A stretch of DNA of 64,000 nt, taken from contig JAQSEB010000010.1 of NCBI GenBank assembly GCA_030063045.1, positions 3,899,501 through 3,963,500 on the forward strand, in the 5' to 3' direction. The translations under genes were made by a program, and so were the position numbers. This document shows positions 40,125 to 52,500 of the stretch, piece after piece. The stretch comes from Pratylenchus scribneri (taxonomy: Eukaryota; Nematoda; Chromadorea; Rhabditida; Pratylenchidae). The notes beneath the pieces are model-generated. The model worked only from the letters and a program-made list of their open reading frames with translations. It had not been told where the DNA came from and ran no database searches. Position 1 is the stretch's first letter; each line of letters opens with the position of its first letter.

Positions 40125-43100
40125 AAAAATAATTAATTTTAATCGTTACTGTACTACAAATTTTGATGGTTATATTTGATTTTTCGGGCATTTTTAACGA
40201 ATATTCCATTTTTTTTCCCTCTTCCATTAACCTTATCCTTAATTAATAGCCTTTTTACCATTTTGGGTCATTGATCTTTCTTCGGATATATTTGCAATTT
40301 GTTGATTTACTTGCTGCTGATTGCATATCAAGTGAGTGAACTGATGCTGAATTGTGTTGATTAAGATGATGATGCCGACAGCAGCAATGAATACCCTACC
40401 ATACTCCCCTTCCATTAGAATGAATCCAAATGAACATTATGATTTACTTCGATGATTGGATTGTTGGGTTTTGAATAGAATGAATGGGGAGGGAATTTGT
40501 CGACAACAATTTTATCAATGATCCCGGATCTAGTAAATCTCCCTTTGGGGAATATTCATTCAACAATTTCTATTCTTTATCAAATAATTCCATTCTTTAC
40601 ATATTCCTCCATTCATTTTCATCCAAAATCCGCACACACAAATCCTTCATTGACTTCTGCGCTACATAATTGCATGGATTGAAGGCACAAATAATGATTG
40701 AGGATGGAATGAGGTCGTCGAATTGAAATTGGGAAGGGTGATTAGCATTTGCCTTCTTCCTTCAAACAAGCGGATATATGGATATGGGGGAATGGATATG
40801 GATGAAGGAGGATGAGGATGAGGAATGGCAGGGAAAAGGATGGATGGATAGATTGTTGATTTTTTAAATTTAGTGTGTTTTGTTCGTTTTGGATGGACCA
40901 TTGTTGTATTTTTGGAGGGTGTATTTATTAGGCAATAATTGGTTTAGAATATAAGTTATAGTCCTCAGAAGATTACCCATTTTACCTGAACTAAGTTTTG
41001 TTCGGGGCGAGAATGGGCCAAGCTCTTGCCCCGGGCCTTTGCCAGGGCCTAAAGCCCGGTAGCCCAAGATTAGGGGATGGGGATTATAGACGATAGACTT
41101 TAAATTATATTTATTTATTGTTTGAAAAATATGATAAAATAATCGTCGTCAATGTGGTTGGAAAAGGGGAATCATCAGAAGTGAACCTTTAGTGGGGAAA
41201 AGGGCTGGTTTAAAAAGGCATTGGGGCAATATTTGATTGATAAGGTGACGGGGCGATTAGATAAAAAGTGGGGCACAGTAGGATGAATAGGAGTAGCCCT
41301 TAGGCATTTGGCATTGACAATAAGCCTAATAATAGATACATATAATTAATAAGTATATGGACAATTTGTTGCTAGGGAATAGGCAAGTGCTTCAATATAG
41401 TCATCTGAAATTCGAAATGTCGTGGGGCCTATCTCCAGAAGATTTTCATAATTCAATTTCAATGGCATCAATATGGCTCAATCATTAATCATTGGCCAAA
41501 TATCCCTTTTCCCCAATTATTATAAATAAATGTGGACTTTTTTTCACTTTCTTCTCACATTTCTTTGTTGTGATTGTCGCCTAACAATAACCTTTTTTGC
41601 CCATAATTGTCGGAGGCTCACTTTGCATTTTGCGACTTCTTCAGGCGCAAAGATGTAAGTGGGAAGGGGCCATCGGTGCTGATTGGTGCCAGCGTGACCT
41701 TCATTCATTCCCTCCTTCCCATTTCCATAAACCAACCTCAAAAAGTCTTTTCCCACAACTTCTTCTTGTTGGTCTACCCAACTTCGCGCAATTCCCTCAA
41801 TCATCATGTCAACTCACTCCCCACAACCTTTTTGCCCAATTTTGGTTATTTTATGCGCACAAATGAGTCAAATGGATGGAAAAGAGGGACACACAACAAT
41901 GTTCTACGGATAAACAACAAATATAACATCCAAAGTTCAGCAGAGATTTTGACAACAAAAACGGAGGAGCAATTGGATGAATCCATCTTTGCTGAGTGAG
42001 GTGCGCGATATTTGGGGGGTGGTCCTCCCAAATTGTCATTTTTATATGCGCGTGCATTGCGCACATTCATTCCCTCCTTCCATTCTCCATTTTGACTATT
42101 GTTAAGAAGGAGAATTTTGGGGCTGACTGAGGGGAGGGGGGGGGGGGGCACGACCGACTGCCAAAATTGTTCACCAAATTATTTATTGGAATTAACCAAG
42201 GAATGAATAAAGATGAATTTGATGATGGTGGCGATTGAGGGAGGGCGGGACAAGAAATAAGAAGGAGGCAACAACCATTTTAGGGAGGAATCTCGGCCTC
42301 TCGATGACCTCCTTTCCTTTTGAGGATCGCGGATTGAGGGAGGGATTGGGGGAGGATAAAAGGATGGATAGAAGATTTCCTTGGGCACTCAAACACAAAA
42401 GCATTCGTCCTTCAAGCAATCAAGCAACCATCCACCATCTTCTCATTTCGTCCAATTCGACAACAATTCGCGCACAATTCTTTCAATCAGTGTTGCTCTT
42501 TTCTCCAAGGGAAATATTCCCTATAGGCATATCATATAGAAGGGGAAATTACGAAGTTTCAATTTGGATTTGGATGGATTCATAACAAAAATTGGGAATC
42601 TTCTTTTAACCGTAATCAAGTAAAATGGGCCTCCGCCTTCTTTGCTGCTGATTTGTCCCCTCCATCCCCTCCACCCTCTTTAATGATGATCAACATTTGG
42701 TTAATGTGTTGCACAGTCAGCCACCAATCGCCCACTCTGCTGATTGGGTGCAATGCGAAAAATATATTTACGGTAAATCAAAAAAAAATGTTCCCCGCTT
42801 CCATTTTGATGTATTCAACAAATCTTTTCCTTTTATTCCATTTCCCTTTTTGTCCCCAATTGTTTGTTTGAATTTGTTGCGCATTTGAATGGGCAAAAAT
42901 GACCGCCCGAATGTTTTTGAAGCCAATTGGAGCCACATTTCAACTTTTGTGAGAATGGAGGAGGCAGGGAATTTGTCGGCCACCGATTTGAGAGCATTCA
43001 TTCTAACCCCGTTCACATTTCTTCCTTTTCATTTCATTCATTTTTGCACATTTTTGTGACAGCCTCCGCCCCCGGGGCCAATTGACCTTTTACCCCCATC

Positions 43101-46100
43101 CAAAAAATGCTGAATCATCCATCCCTTCTTTTGGACAAATCCACGGGCAAATAATATTTGCGCATTGGAAATGGGAACACATTCTCCACATCCACCTCAT
43201 TTTATATTATCATCCAATCAATCCAACAATATTATCTATCAAATATTCCACCCTCTCATTTCGAAAATGTTATATGGGAGACCATCGGCAGGTGGTCAAA
43301 TAAAAAACTGATTTTCAGTCCTTCTCTCCTCAACATTAATTCACATTATCAAATTGATCCACAAAATGTTGTTTTTAAAGCCATTGAACCAATCCGCGCA
43401 CATTCTTTTTTGGGCCATTCCAATTTTCTCATTTTGAAATATAAGATTGAATATTTTTATATGCTATTGACAATATCTTAAGTATTCCTTTGTATGCAAA
43501 AATTCGATCTCTTCTCCATTTTCAATTGGCTTTCAGGCAAATTCCGCCCCCCTTCTCCTTCCATTTTCCCCGGGGCATATTTGCCCTATGGCTAATTTGT
43601 TTGGAGGACATTGAATTGATAAAAAGGAGGGATGAGGAGAGGATGCGCGGAGGCAAAAAATGGACAAAACCAGTCTATCCTGCTGGCCTATTTCCCATCC
43701 CCTCCTTCACATTGTCCTCCATTTGATCGGTGGATTGTGGGGAATTTGCCGATTTTGCCTTGCCGATGGCCATCCCCCGCTGCTGGGAAAATGCGCACAA
43801 ATCCACAATCCAATCCGACAACCCATCTACATTGCTGACAAGGACCCAAAGATGCCCTCAATTCCTCAACATTAATTAATTTGCTTCTTAACTAAATAAA
43901 TATTCTCTCAAAAGCAATTTGGTTTACTACTTTGGGGTACATATTCCAACATTGCCAGCCACCAATCCAATTTGAATTTCTTATCTGGGGTACATATTCC
44001 AACATTGCCAGCCACCAATCCAATTTGAATTTCTTATCTGGGGTACATATTCCAACATTGCCAGCCACCAATCCAATTTGAATTTCTTATCTGGGGTACA
44101 TATTCCAACATTGCCAGCCACCAATCCAATTTGAATTTCTTATCTGGGGTACATATTCCAACATTGCCAGCCACCAATCCAATTTGAATTTCTTATCAAT
44201 TTCCTCCCTCCCAGCAATTCCTCCCATTCAAAAACAAAAAGAAAAAAAGGAAAAAAGAAGGCCAAATTTAGATTAGGGCAAAATAATATTAACCACTGGG
44301 CAGCGCATTTGGATGGCGTCCCTTCCGCGGACTGGGGAGGCGGTGGTCGTTGCCCAGCACAAATGGTCGTCCATTCTCCATTTGGCCCACCCTTTTGCCA
44401 CTTTATCTGCTGATGATGAAAGCCAAAACACAAAAAAATATGAGCATATCCCCTCGTCCATGCCAAATATTATTCACTTTCAATTAAATTTGCCAATTTC
44501 TTCAATACTTTTCCAATCCACCTTTTTCCCCTTTTCCCCCCATTCATTAATCTTATCAATGAAATATGGCCACAGATGTTTGGGTCCAATTCTTTTGGCC
44601 CAGCCTTCAAATCTTCATTGGCCTTCCCACAAAGCATTTATTCCCTCTCAAAGCTGGCAGCTAGCCTGGGGGATGCCTTATCAGTCCATTTGGCAATAGC
44701 AGCCACCATGGCCCCATTTGTGGCCGCAATCGATAAGCAAATAATGCGAGGGGTGTGCGCCAATTGTGGGGTGAAAGAAGGCCAACTGCTTCATAGTCCC
44801 CCTCTTCCCCCTTCATTATTTTATTGGCCTTATCGGCAAAAAGACAAAGCCACAAAATAGAATTAAATCCAAATTTGTTATCTTCTAGGGCGACCGCCTA
44901 TTTTAGTGGCTTTTCCTCTGCTGCCAGGGAATGATGCCATTCTCAATTCCTAATATCCCATTCCCTTCAAATTCCCCTTATTTTCAAATGGGCGATGGAA
45001 TGAATAAAGTCGGCTTTTGATGATTGCTGATCAAAAGAAATTGAATGGAATCTGATGGAAGAATGGTCAACAACCAACCACCTCACTGAGTGAATATATG
45101 AAAGAAGGGAGAATTTGAGTGACGGACGGGGAAGAAAGGGGTGCTGGACGCGGGTTTGCGCAGAGCACAGATTTCGCCCAAGTCGCCGTCGGCGACGACT
45201 CCTTCCTTCCCTCCCCCGCCCCCTTCGTCCATTCCATTCTTCTCCACATTTTCCTCATCACCAAAACAGCGCCTGATACTGCCATCCCTCATTTTCATCC
45301 CCCCAAGCGCCCCAAACGGCCGTCGCCGCCATTCCCCCGCCCTGCTGCTGATATTATTCGCTACATACAACCAACCAGCCTCCTCTTCCACCCCGCGATG
45401 CCCTTTTTCCTTTGATTTGAAGTCGGTGTTCACTAAAATGAATAAATGTTCCCCGAGGGGACAGATGGATCCAATTTTGGTGATTCAAAATCAAAAAATG
45501 CAAAAAGTTGGCCTATTTTAATGATTGGTCAATTTTTGGCCAATTGAAAGAATGAAAAGAGGAATTCATTTTAGTTTATTCCATCCAAAATTATCAACTT
45601 TTTATTAATTCTCGGTTTCGGCTATTTCCTTTAATCTCTCAAAAGTATCCCTTCCCCTTATCATGCCAGCTGACACTATAATGCAGCAATAATTTCTTTT
45701 AAATTCCTAATCCCATTTTTCTATCCATCATAAGTTAATAAAATATAAAATCCTCATTTTCATCAATTCCCCTTTTCCTCAAATCAACGCATCTGCTTCT
45801 GCATCAGAAGTCCCATCATTTATCTAGCGCATGCCCTCAGGCAACACTCATTCAATCCTTCCAATTCCAAGCAATCTTTGTGGAATTGTTGAGGACAAAA
45901 TAATCGAGAAATCTTCATCATCATCTGCTACTGCTGCTTTCCATTTCCCCGTCGCACATTATCATTTGAGGGTAGAGAGAGGGGTCGGTGGGCCAAGCCA
46001 ATAAAAAATCGATGCACTTGGGCCAGGCCCATCCTCCTCACACACGGGCCAATGATTATTCCCCCTTCCAAAATTACATTTGGTTCGTTCGTTTCGCCTA

Positions 46101-46322
46101 TTCTAATGGCTTCTTCATTTTTCCCTTCAATTTTATCATTTTTAATCAGCTGCTCATTCAGCAGAACAAATTGAATTATGCCTCCATTGGGAAGGGAACA
46201 AAAATTGATAAGATAAAGAAAAACATTTCATTGTTCTTCTTCTGGACTGACTGATTAGATAAGAAGTTGATTATCCATCTTTTCGCGCACAAATTTTCAC
46301 ATCATTTTGTTTTTTAAGAGAA
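40125..46322. other. Long intergenic region upstream of the GATA factor gene
   Basis: About 6.2 kb without a supported gene. Many overlapping ORFs up to about 130 codons on both strands show no domain, no splice-linked partners and compositional bias (P, S, F, H). Base composition is less AT-rich than other intergenic stretches, with CT-rich tracts at 42640-45420 and a run of 11 or so G near 42139. The length and position suit a large cis-regulatory domain for the downstream transcription factor, possibly including non-coding first exons. Confidence 0.45.
43934..44198. repeat. 53-bp tandem repeat, five copies
   Basis: Units start at 43934, 43987, 44040, 44093 and 44146, each beginning GGGGTACATATTCCAACATT and ending GAATTTCTTATCT. 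The copies look identical except at the last junction, so the array is young. It lies about 2.1 kb upstream of the GATA gene start. Confidence 0.95.
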
Positions 46323-48441
46323 TTGGATGTGCGAAAAGATAATTTTTTCCATTCATCTTCGAAAGCATTGCTTGAATCCAATAAAATGGTTGCCGAACAT
46401 TCACCAATGATTGCAGCGGGCTCAGCTGCCTCATCGCCAACCGGCAGTCTCGGCTCTGAAAGCAATTCAACGTTGACACCTCCCAACCAACGCCAAAATT
46501 GTTGCGCACAATGCAAACAAATTCATGCCGAAATGCGCCAATCATTGGGCCACCTCAACACCAAAATGGATCGAATTGTGGACCAAATGCAGCGAATGGA
46601 AGAAACTATACTCCTACTTGGAAGAAGCGGTGGCCAAATACAAAATTTCAGGTGCTTTTTACTCAATTTATGGCCTCGGATAAAATTTTAATTTTAGGCA
46701 TGAGAATGGAGCCAATCATGATATTGTGAATGGCCTCTCCATTTTTGGCCATTCTTCCACCGAACATCAAATGCCTACTACCAAAATTAGAAACAACACG
46801 AAAAAGGGAAACGAAAAAAGCAATCACCAAACTGTCCCATCCAAGAAACAGCAACAAGGGAATTTGACACAATTTAAGGAGGAGAGAAGCCCGCAGGCAA
46901 CATCAACAATACCGACAATGGGCGAAGGAAATAAGATGACGATGGGGGCTGTGGGCAGTCGAAAACGAAAACCGGCACGTGAATCCCTTCAATATGTTCA
47001 ACATGGAGGAAATGAGGCAGAAAAAACAATGGACACTATGGCAACATTTTTGGAACAGAATCAACAACAAATGGTGAGCAATATTATTGACTGAGTATTA
47101 TTTCATCAAACTTAAATTCAATTAATTCAAATTATTCTTTCAAATTGTTGATCAATTTGGTTTACAAAAAAATACATAAAAATGGATATATAATAATGAT
47201 TTCAAATTTTAATTCAGGCCAATGAACTTCATCAAACAATTCAACTTGCCTCCCAACATTCACCGCCATCTTCAACCGAACAAATTCCAATGCTTCCAAT
47301 TTCCATTCCAATGTTGAGCAATTCGACGAATGCCGCCAATCCACTTTCATTGGTCAATGGGCCTAATGCCGCCGATGCATTGTTCAAATTGTTGGAATTG
47401 GGTGGTGCTGGCACAGTCCCAACATCTTCAATTTCGACCATGGCAATGCCTGTCTCAGCCTCGACCAGTCCAACCACTGCATCCGCCCTCTACTCAATTC
47501 TATTCCAAACACCATCATCCCAAAATGGCAATGGAGCATCGGAAATGGGTGAAGAAGAGAGGGAGATTACGCCTAAAGCAACAAAAACAACAACGAACCA
47601 TCAAACACTGGAAACGCCATCCACAATGGGGGAAACGGAAAATTGCGGCGGATTGGCAGCAAATGCGGCTGCCATATTCTTTGGCGATGACTTCAAATTG
47701 GTAAAAGCCGAACCAATGGACCAACAGCAACAATTTATACTGCAATATCAAAATATTAATCACAATGAAGAGATGACGAGCCCTTCAGCAGCAGGTGGCG
47801 AAAATCAGGTTTTTGGAACCTTGGAATTCTATTTAACGTTAAAATTATTTCAGGATGAAAGTAACGAATGTTCGAATTCACCGTCAATGTCTCGATGCGC
47901 CAATTGTAATACGACAAAAACAACAGCATGGAGAAGGGATGCGAATGGAAAGTTGGTCTGCAATGCATGTGGACTCTATTTCCGACTGCATCGGGTATGA
48001 TGGGGCAAATTGAAAAATCAAACTAGAAGTCAAAAAGATAAATAAATGAATTTATTAACATTTACATTTTCACAGACAAATCGGCCAGTCCATATGCGCA
48101 AAGATTTCATCCAACAACGTTTTCGACGCAAAAATCAAGAAGGCATTATTGGAGGAGGCCGTAATGGCGGTGGCAGTGGCAAAGAAGAATCCGATCAACA
48201 ACAACAATTACTCCAATTGGCAGCAGCCGCATCGGCAATGAACCTGGCTGCCGCCCTGGAAAGTCAGCAACAAGAGATAGGAATGACCGGGAATTCAGCC
48301 GAAAATGGACTTGGATCACCGCAAGCAAAAATTGTCACCTCGACGGATGCAAATGGCGGCAAAATGCCCTCAACCACGGCTGCTGAAGCCCTTCTTCAAA
48401 CGCATTTGCTCAATGGACTTTTGGAACAACGCAGCCAATAA
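46323..48441 (+). CDS. GATA-type transcription factor, EGL-18/ELT-6-like
   Basis: Sequence-specific DNA-binding protein recognising GATA sites. Exons 46323-46651, 46698-47073, 47218-47808, 47854-47994 and 48076-48441 give 600 residues. A single C-x2-C-x17-C-x2-C finger has cysteines at residues 447, 450, 468 and 471 ([20 protein letters not shown]), split from its basic tail by the last intron; the tail [15 protein letters not shown] resembles nematode EGL-18/ELT-6, regulators of seam-cell and vulval fate. Near residues 60-100, CCAQCKQIH is followed by a predicted coiled coil ([19 protein letters not shown]). A basic patch RKRKPARE could be a nuclear localisation signal. The rest is rich in S, T, N and Q. 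Start 46323 follows a TTTTTAAG acceptor-like sequence, so upstream non-coding exons or trans-splicing are possible. Confidence 0.88.
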
Positions 48442-49036
48442 TGAATTGAATGAAAGGACAATTTTCTCATATTATTAAATATTGTTTTCTTCCTTCAAAT
48501 TCTCCTTTGATGATCACAGAAATGCCCAAGGAAATATCAATAACTCATCAAAATTTTGCAGCATTGTTTACCCTGCCCATAACAAGTATTAAATTTAATT
48601 CAAAATTCATAAAATTTGCTTTAAAATTCCATTGTCCCATCAACCATTCAAAATTGTTCTTTCAACTTTTTATTGCATTTTCCTATATTTCCTTCCCAGC
48701 AATCCATTTCTCTTTTTGAATTATTTACTAATTTAATTAAAGAGCTTTAATCAAAGTCTTTGGCATAATTTAATTTTTGATAATTATCCCAATCACATTT
48801 TTTGATCATTTTCCTTCTCCCATCCCACCCAATTCCAGCATTCTATTATTTATTTGCATTTGCCACATTCCTATTGCACAATTTAAATTGCCAATAAAAC
48901 CACTCAATTCAATTAAATTGTATTTCTAATCTAACCAATATTAGTTTATCCAAAATGATCATTCCTCCTCCACTTTTTCAATACAATTTTGAATAAAATG
49001 AATCGCATTTTTTAACTTTTAACACTTAAATTGGAT
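48442..49036. other. 3' region of the GATA gene
   Basis: AT-rich; should contain the 3' UTR. No other gene seen. It ends at the target-site duplication of the LTR element (TGGAT, 49032-49036). Confidence 0.5.
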
Positions 49037-49564
49037 TGTCAAAGGAATTCCCCGATGAATTACCCAAGACCTATAAAATGTTGAAAGAATAAAAAATTTA
49101 TTCAATGTTGTAAATGTTTGGAAAATGATGAGGAATAAAAAGGGAGGGAAAATGGGGATGGAACAATGGGAAGAATGAAAATGGGTGGTACAATCCCCGG
49201 GGGGACAAGGCGGCTTTATATAGTGCCGCTGCGCGGGAATGGAATGTGGGGGTGGGCACGTGGACATAGAATTGAAAGGGAAAAAAGGAAGGGAAAATTA
49301 GGGGTCAATCTGAGGATCAAAAGAACGAAGGGAGAGTCCAAAATCAAAAAGGGAATTGTCCACGTGAATTCGAGACATCCATTAACATATCCGCCATTAT
49401 CCGCCGTATTTGCCTCAATGGATGATGAAAGGCCGCTAATGGATTTTGTGGAGAAAGATGGTGAAAAGAATGACTCATCATATTGATTTTAATATTTTCT
49501 TTATTTAATTCCATATTTATTTATTTATTTTAATTATTCATATTATTCGCATTTTTATGCGACA
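49037..49564 (-). repeat. 3' LTR of the Pao/BEL element
   Basis: Identical to the 5' LTR except two bases. Its first bases (element sense TGTCGCATAA) complete the pol-env reading frame and supply its stop codon. A polyadenylation-type AATAAA reads on the minus strand near 49096. Confidence 0.96.
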
Positions 49565-52500
49565 CTGCGCGCCCGGCGAGTGAATATATAGTTTCGTCTT
49601 ATTCGTCTGTTTTGCCTTTGCTGATTCTGCGTATTGACTCCTGAAGGCAAGATATTCAATTCATATATAGGATGATCATCTACACTGATATTAGGGAGTA
49701 TATTATCAAGATATTGATCAATATTTGTGTATCTTAGTATTCTAGTCATGATCATGGGAATCATTTCAATCATGACAATTAAATATGTACTGTAGAGACA
49801 GCTTATACAAATCCAAATTTCTTTCCAATTATAGTTTAAATCGAATCCTGTCCATGATGGAAATAAATGATTAAGTTTTTCCTTAGATTCGTGCATATAT
49901 TCATTCCATCTTCCGATTTTCAATTCTGATTCTAGTTTCTTTTCTTCAAATCTTTGATCTAATCTATAGGCTTGAAACATTTCCATTGTTTTCTGTCTGG
50001 GATCGGTGTAATTTGTTATAATATAGTTGTAAAATACCGTTGGCTCCAATTCCAACTTATTATTACTGTCTTTTGTGCCCAGTTTTAATTGATGAATTCT
50101 TTTTTCTTCTATCTCAACATATTTTCCAGTCAATTGATTCACTCTTATTAATTTTTCTCCCATAACTAATGATATTAATTTATTATTCTCACAATCTACT
50201 TCTTCGTATTTTTCTGTCAGAATTAATGTCTTAGGGTCTATAGTTGCCTCTATATTTTTATCCAAAATTGTGGCATTTACTTTTAATCTGTTGTAACATT
50301 TTTCAGAGGCAACAAACGAGATATTTTTAATAGGAATAGGCAAACAATGAGTAGTCTCCAAAATATTTTCAGATATCCATTTTCCTATTAAAAATGTGTT
50401 GTTTAGTGCGATTCGAGCTAAAGTAGTTGGATCCATCCCTCCGAATGTTTTTCCAATTATCTCATTCCCTCCTTTGGAACAAATTAATGATGCTATGTGA
50501 TTGAATGCTCGCCTTGTTGTATTGGTAGATAAAACTTGATTTGCGGTTAGTTCTGCCGCAAGTTGGCTTCCTCGGACTATACCGTCTTGCGGTTCATTGT
50601 TTGATCTTTTTACTCTTCGTCTGATTTTCCTTTTCATCAATTCAAATTGATTTTTAGGGACTGCATAATCCTGATTGGTCATAACAAATTTATTAGAACA
50701 ATCATTAATCTCTCGTGGATTTTTATCAAAAGTGAGCGCGAAATTTTTATTATCAGCGATCCATATATCACCCATGAATGTTCCAGTCCATTTAGCTATA
50801 TTTTTGAGTTTGCATAATCGTTTGTCTTCATTATTGATTTCCCAGATCAATATGGATTCATCCTCTAGAGTACATGTCCCTAATGGATACTTGCAATGAC
50901 CAATTTCACTTAATGGTGAAGATAGAATTTTGCTGCCTGGTTTTACATATATTAATGATTTCATATAAAAGCAGTTAGTTATTGATGCATTTTTATATCC
51001 AATTTGCCAATAAGTGAAATCTACTTCTGGTTGATTTTGGGTTCTCTTATTATTATATTCTCCCATCAAAATTCCTTCAGAACATCTATTTAATTTCCAC
51101 ATTCTATTACACTCTTCTTGAGTGACTGATTTATTTTTATACTCGTAATGAGAGTGAGGAATATTTACTAAATCTGTTTTATAATGAACAATTTCCTCAA
51201 TTATTGAGCAATGAGCTGCTTCTAAGCTAACTAAGTCCAAATTTGGTTCATATACATCAAATGTGTGGACAGTTGGTAATGGAGGATCGATTGTAAAATT
51301 AGCACAGGGTAGCATATCGTCTTCTATTCTCCAATATTGGCTGGAGTCAGTGGATGGACAAAGCATTGGATTCTGGCCAAATACATTGGATATGATAAAA
51401 CAAATGCTAATTAAACAAATTACAAAGGGATTAAATTTCTTTAATTTTTTCAAATGAGTTTTTCCACACGTTAAGCAATTTTTCCGCGGATTATTAACAT
51501 ATTTTAATTTTTTTGAATTCGAATGATTATTACGTGTTTTTTGCACGTTCTTCCCCCTCAGCTTAATTTTTCTTGTAGCAATATTCGCTTCTTCACTTAT
51601 TTCTATATCTGCTTCTTCGTATGCTTGGATATCTGCTTCTCTCGGAATTTCTAGTGAATAAAGGAGAGAGGGAGGTCTGTGAACGATATTGCCATTTGGC
51701 AATTTTACAGCTATTCTTCTCGGTGAAATAACTTCAACAATTTTTCCAATTTTCCAAGTCCCCTTTACCATATCATCTTCTTGTATCATCACAATCTCAT
51801 TGACTTTTGGCAATGCTTTGATTAAATTTTTATTATTTTGTCTATGAAATTGAGTACGTTCTCTTAAAATATTTAGATATTCGACTGCCCAAATGTCCCA
51901 AAATTTATTTATAGTAGTCGATTTTTTATTCCAGATTTCTAAAAGTTTCTCTGCACTTTCAGCATTTTTGGGCAAATAAGTATCATCATCCTCTGGATTA
52001 TTATGGTTGGGTAATCCTGGCATTGCCCCTGGATAGATAAAATCGATCGGTCTTAAAACAAATGAGTCCAAATCATCTGTAACTGGAATAATCGGTCGGC
52101 AATTGAGTACGGCTTCAACTTCACAAATAAATACTCTAAAGTCATCTTCCTGCAAAATTTTTCCCCCTAATGCTTTTCTGCAACAATTTTTTATAAGTCC
52201 ATTAATCCTCTCAAAAATTCCCCCTTGCCACGGTGCAAGTGGCGTATTAAATTTCCAGTTTATGCCCTCATTAGCCATATATGTTGTAATACTTTCATCG
52301 TTCGGTAGATTTTTCCATAATAAGTCTAAGACTTTCTTTCCCAAACGGAATTGGGCTCCATTATCTGATACAATAATTTTCGGCTTTGTCCGTCTTGCAA
52401 CGAACATTCTGAAAGCATTTAGAAATGAAGTGGTGGTCATGTCCGTTACAATTTCAAGATGAACACATCTACTGACAAGACATGTCAATAATAATATCCA

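Noticed and set aside
43934..44198. Regular 53-bp repeats considered as a CRISPR array
   Set aside because: There are no unique spacers; units abut directly, and the genome is eukaryotic.
44576..44860. ORF with CANCGVKEGQ, reminiscent of half a GATA finger, upstream of the GATA gene
   Set aside because: Only one C-x2-C pair, no WRR segment or second pair, and no convincing splice path to 46323.
41597..45521. Overlapping ORFs of 90-130 codons on both strands
   Set aside because: No recognisable domains, mutual overlap and compositional bias; treated as non-coding.
49166..49486. 106-codon + strand ORF found twice (also 58415-58735)
   Set aside because: Both copies are antisense to the element within the LTRs; duplication comes from the LTR, not from a gene pair.
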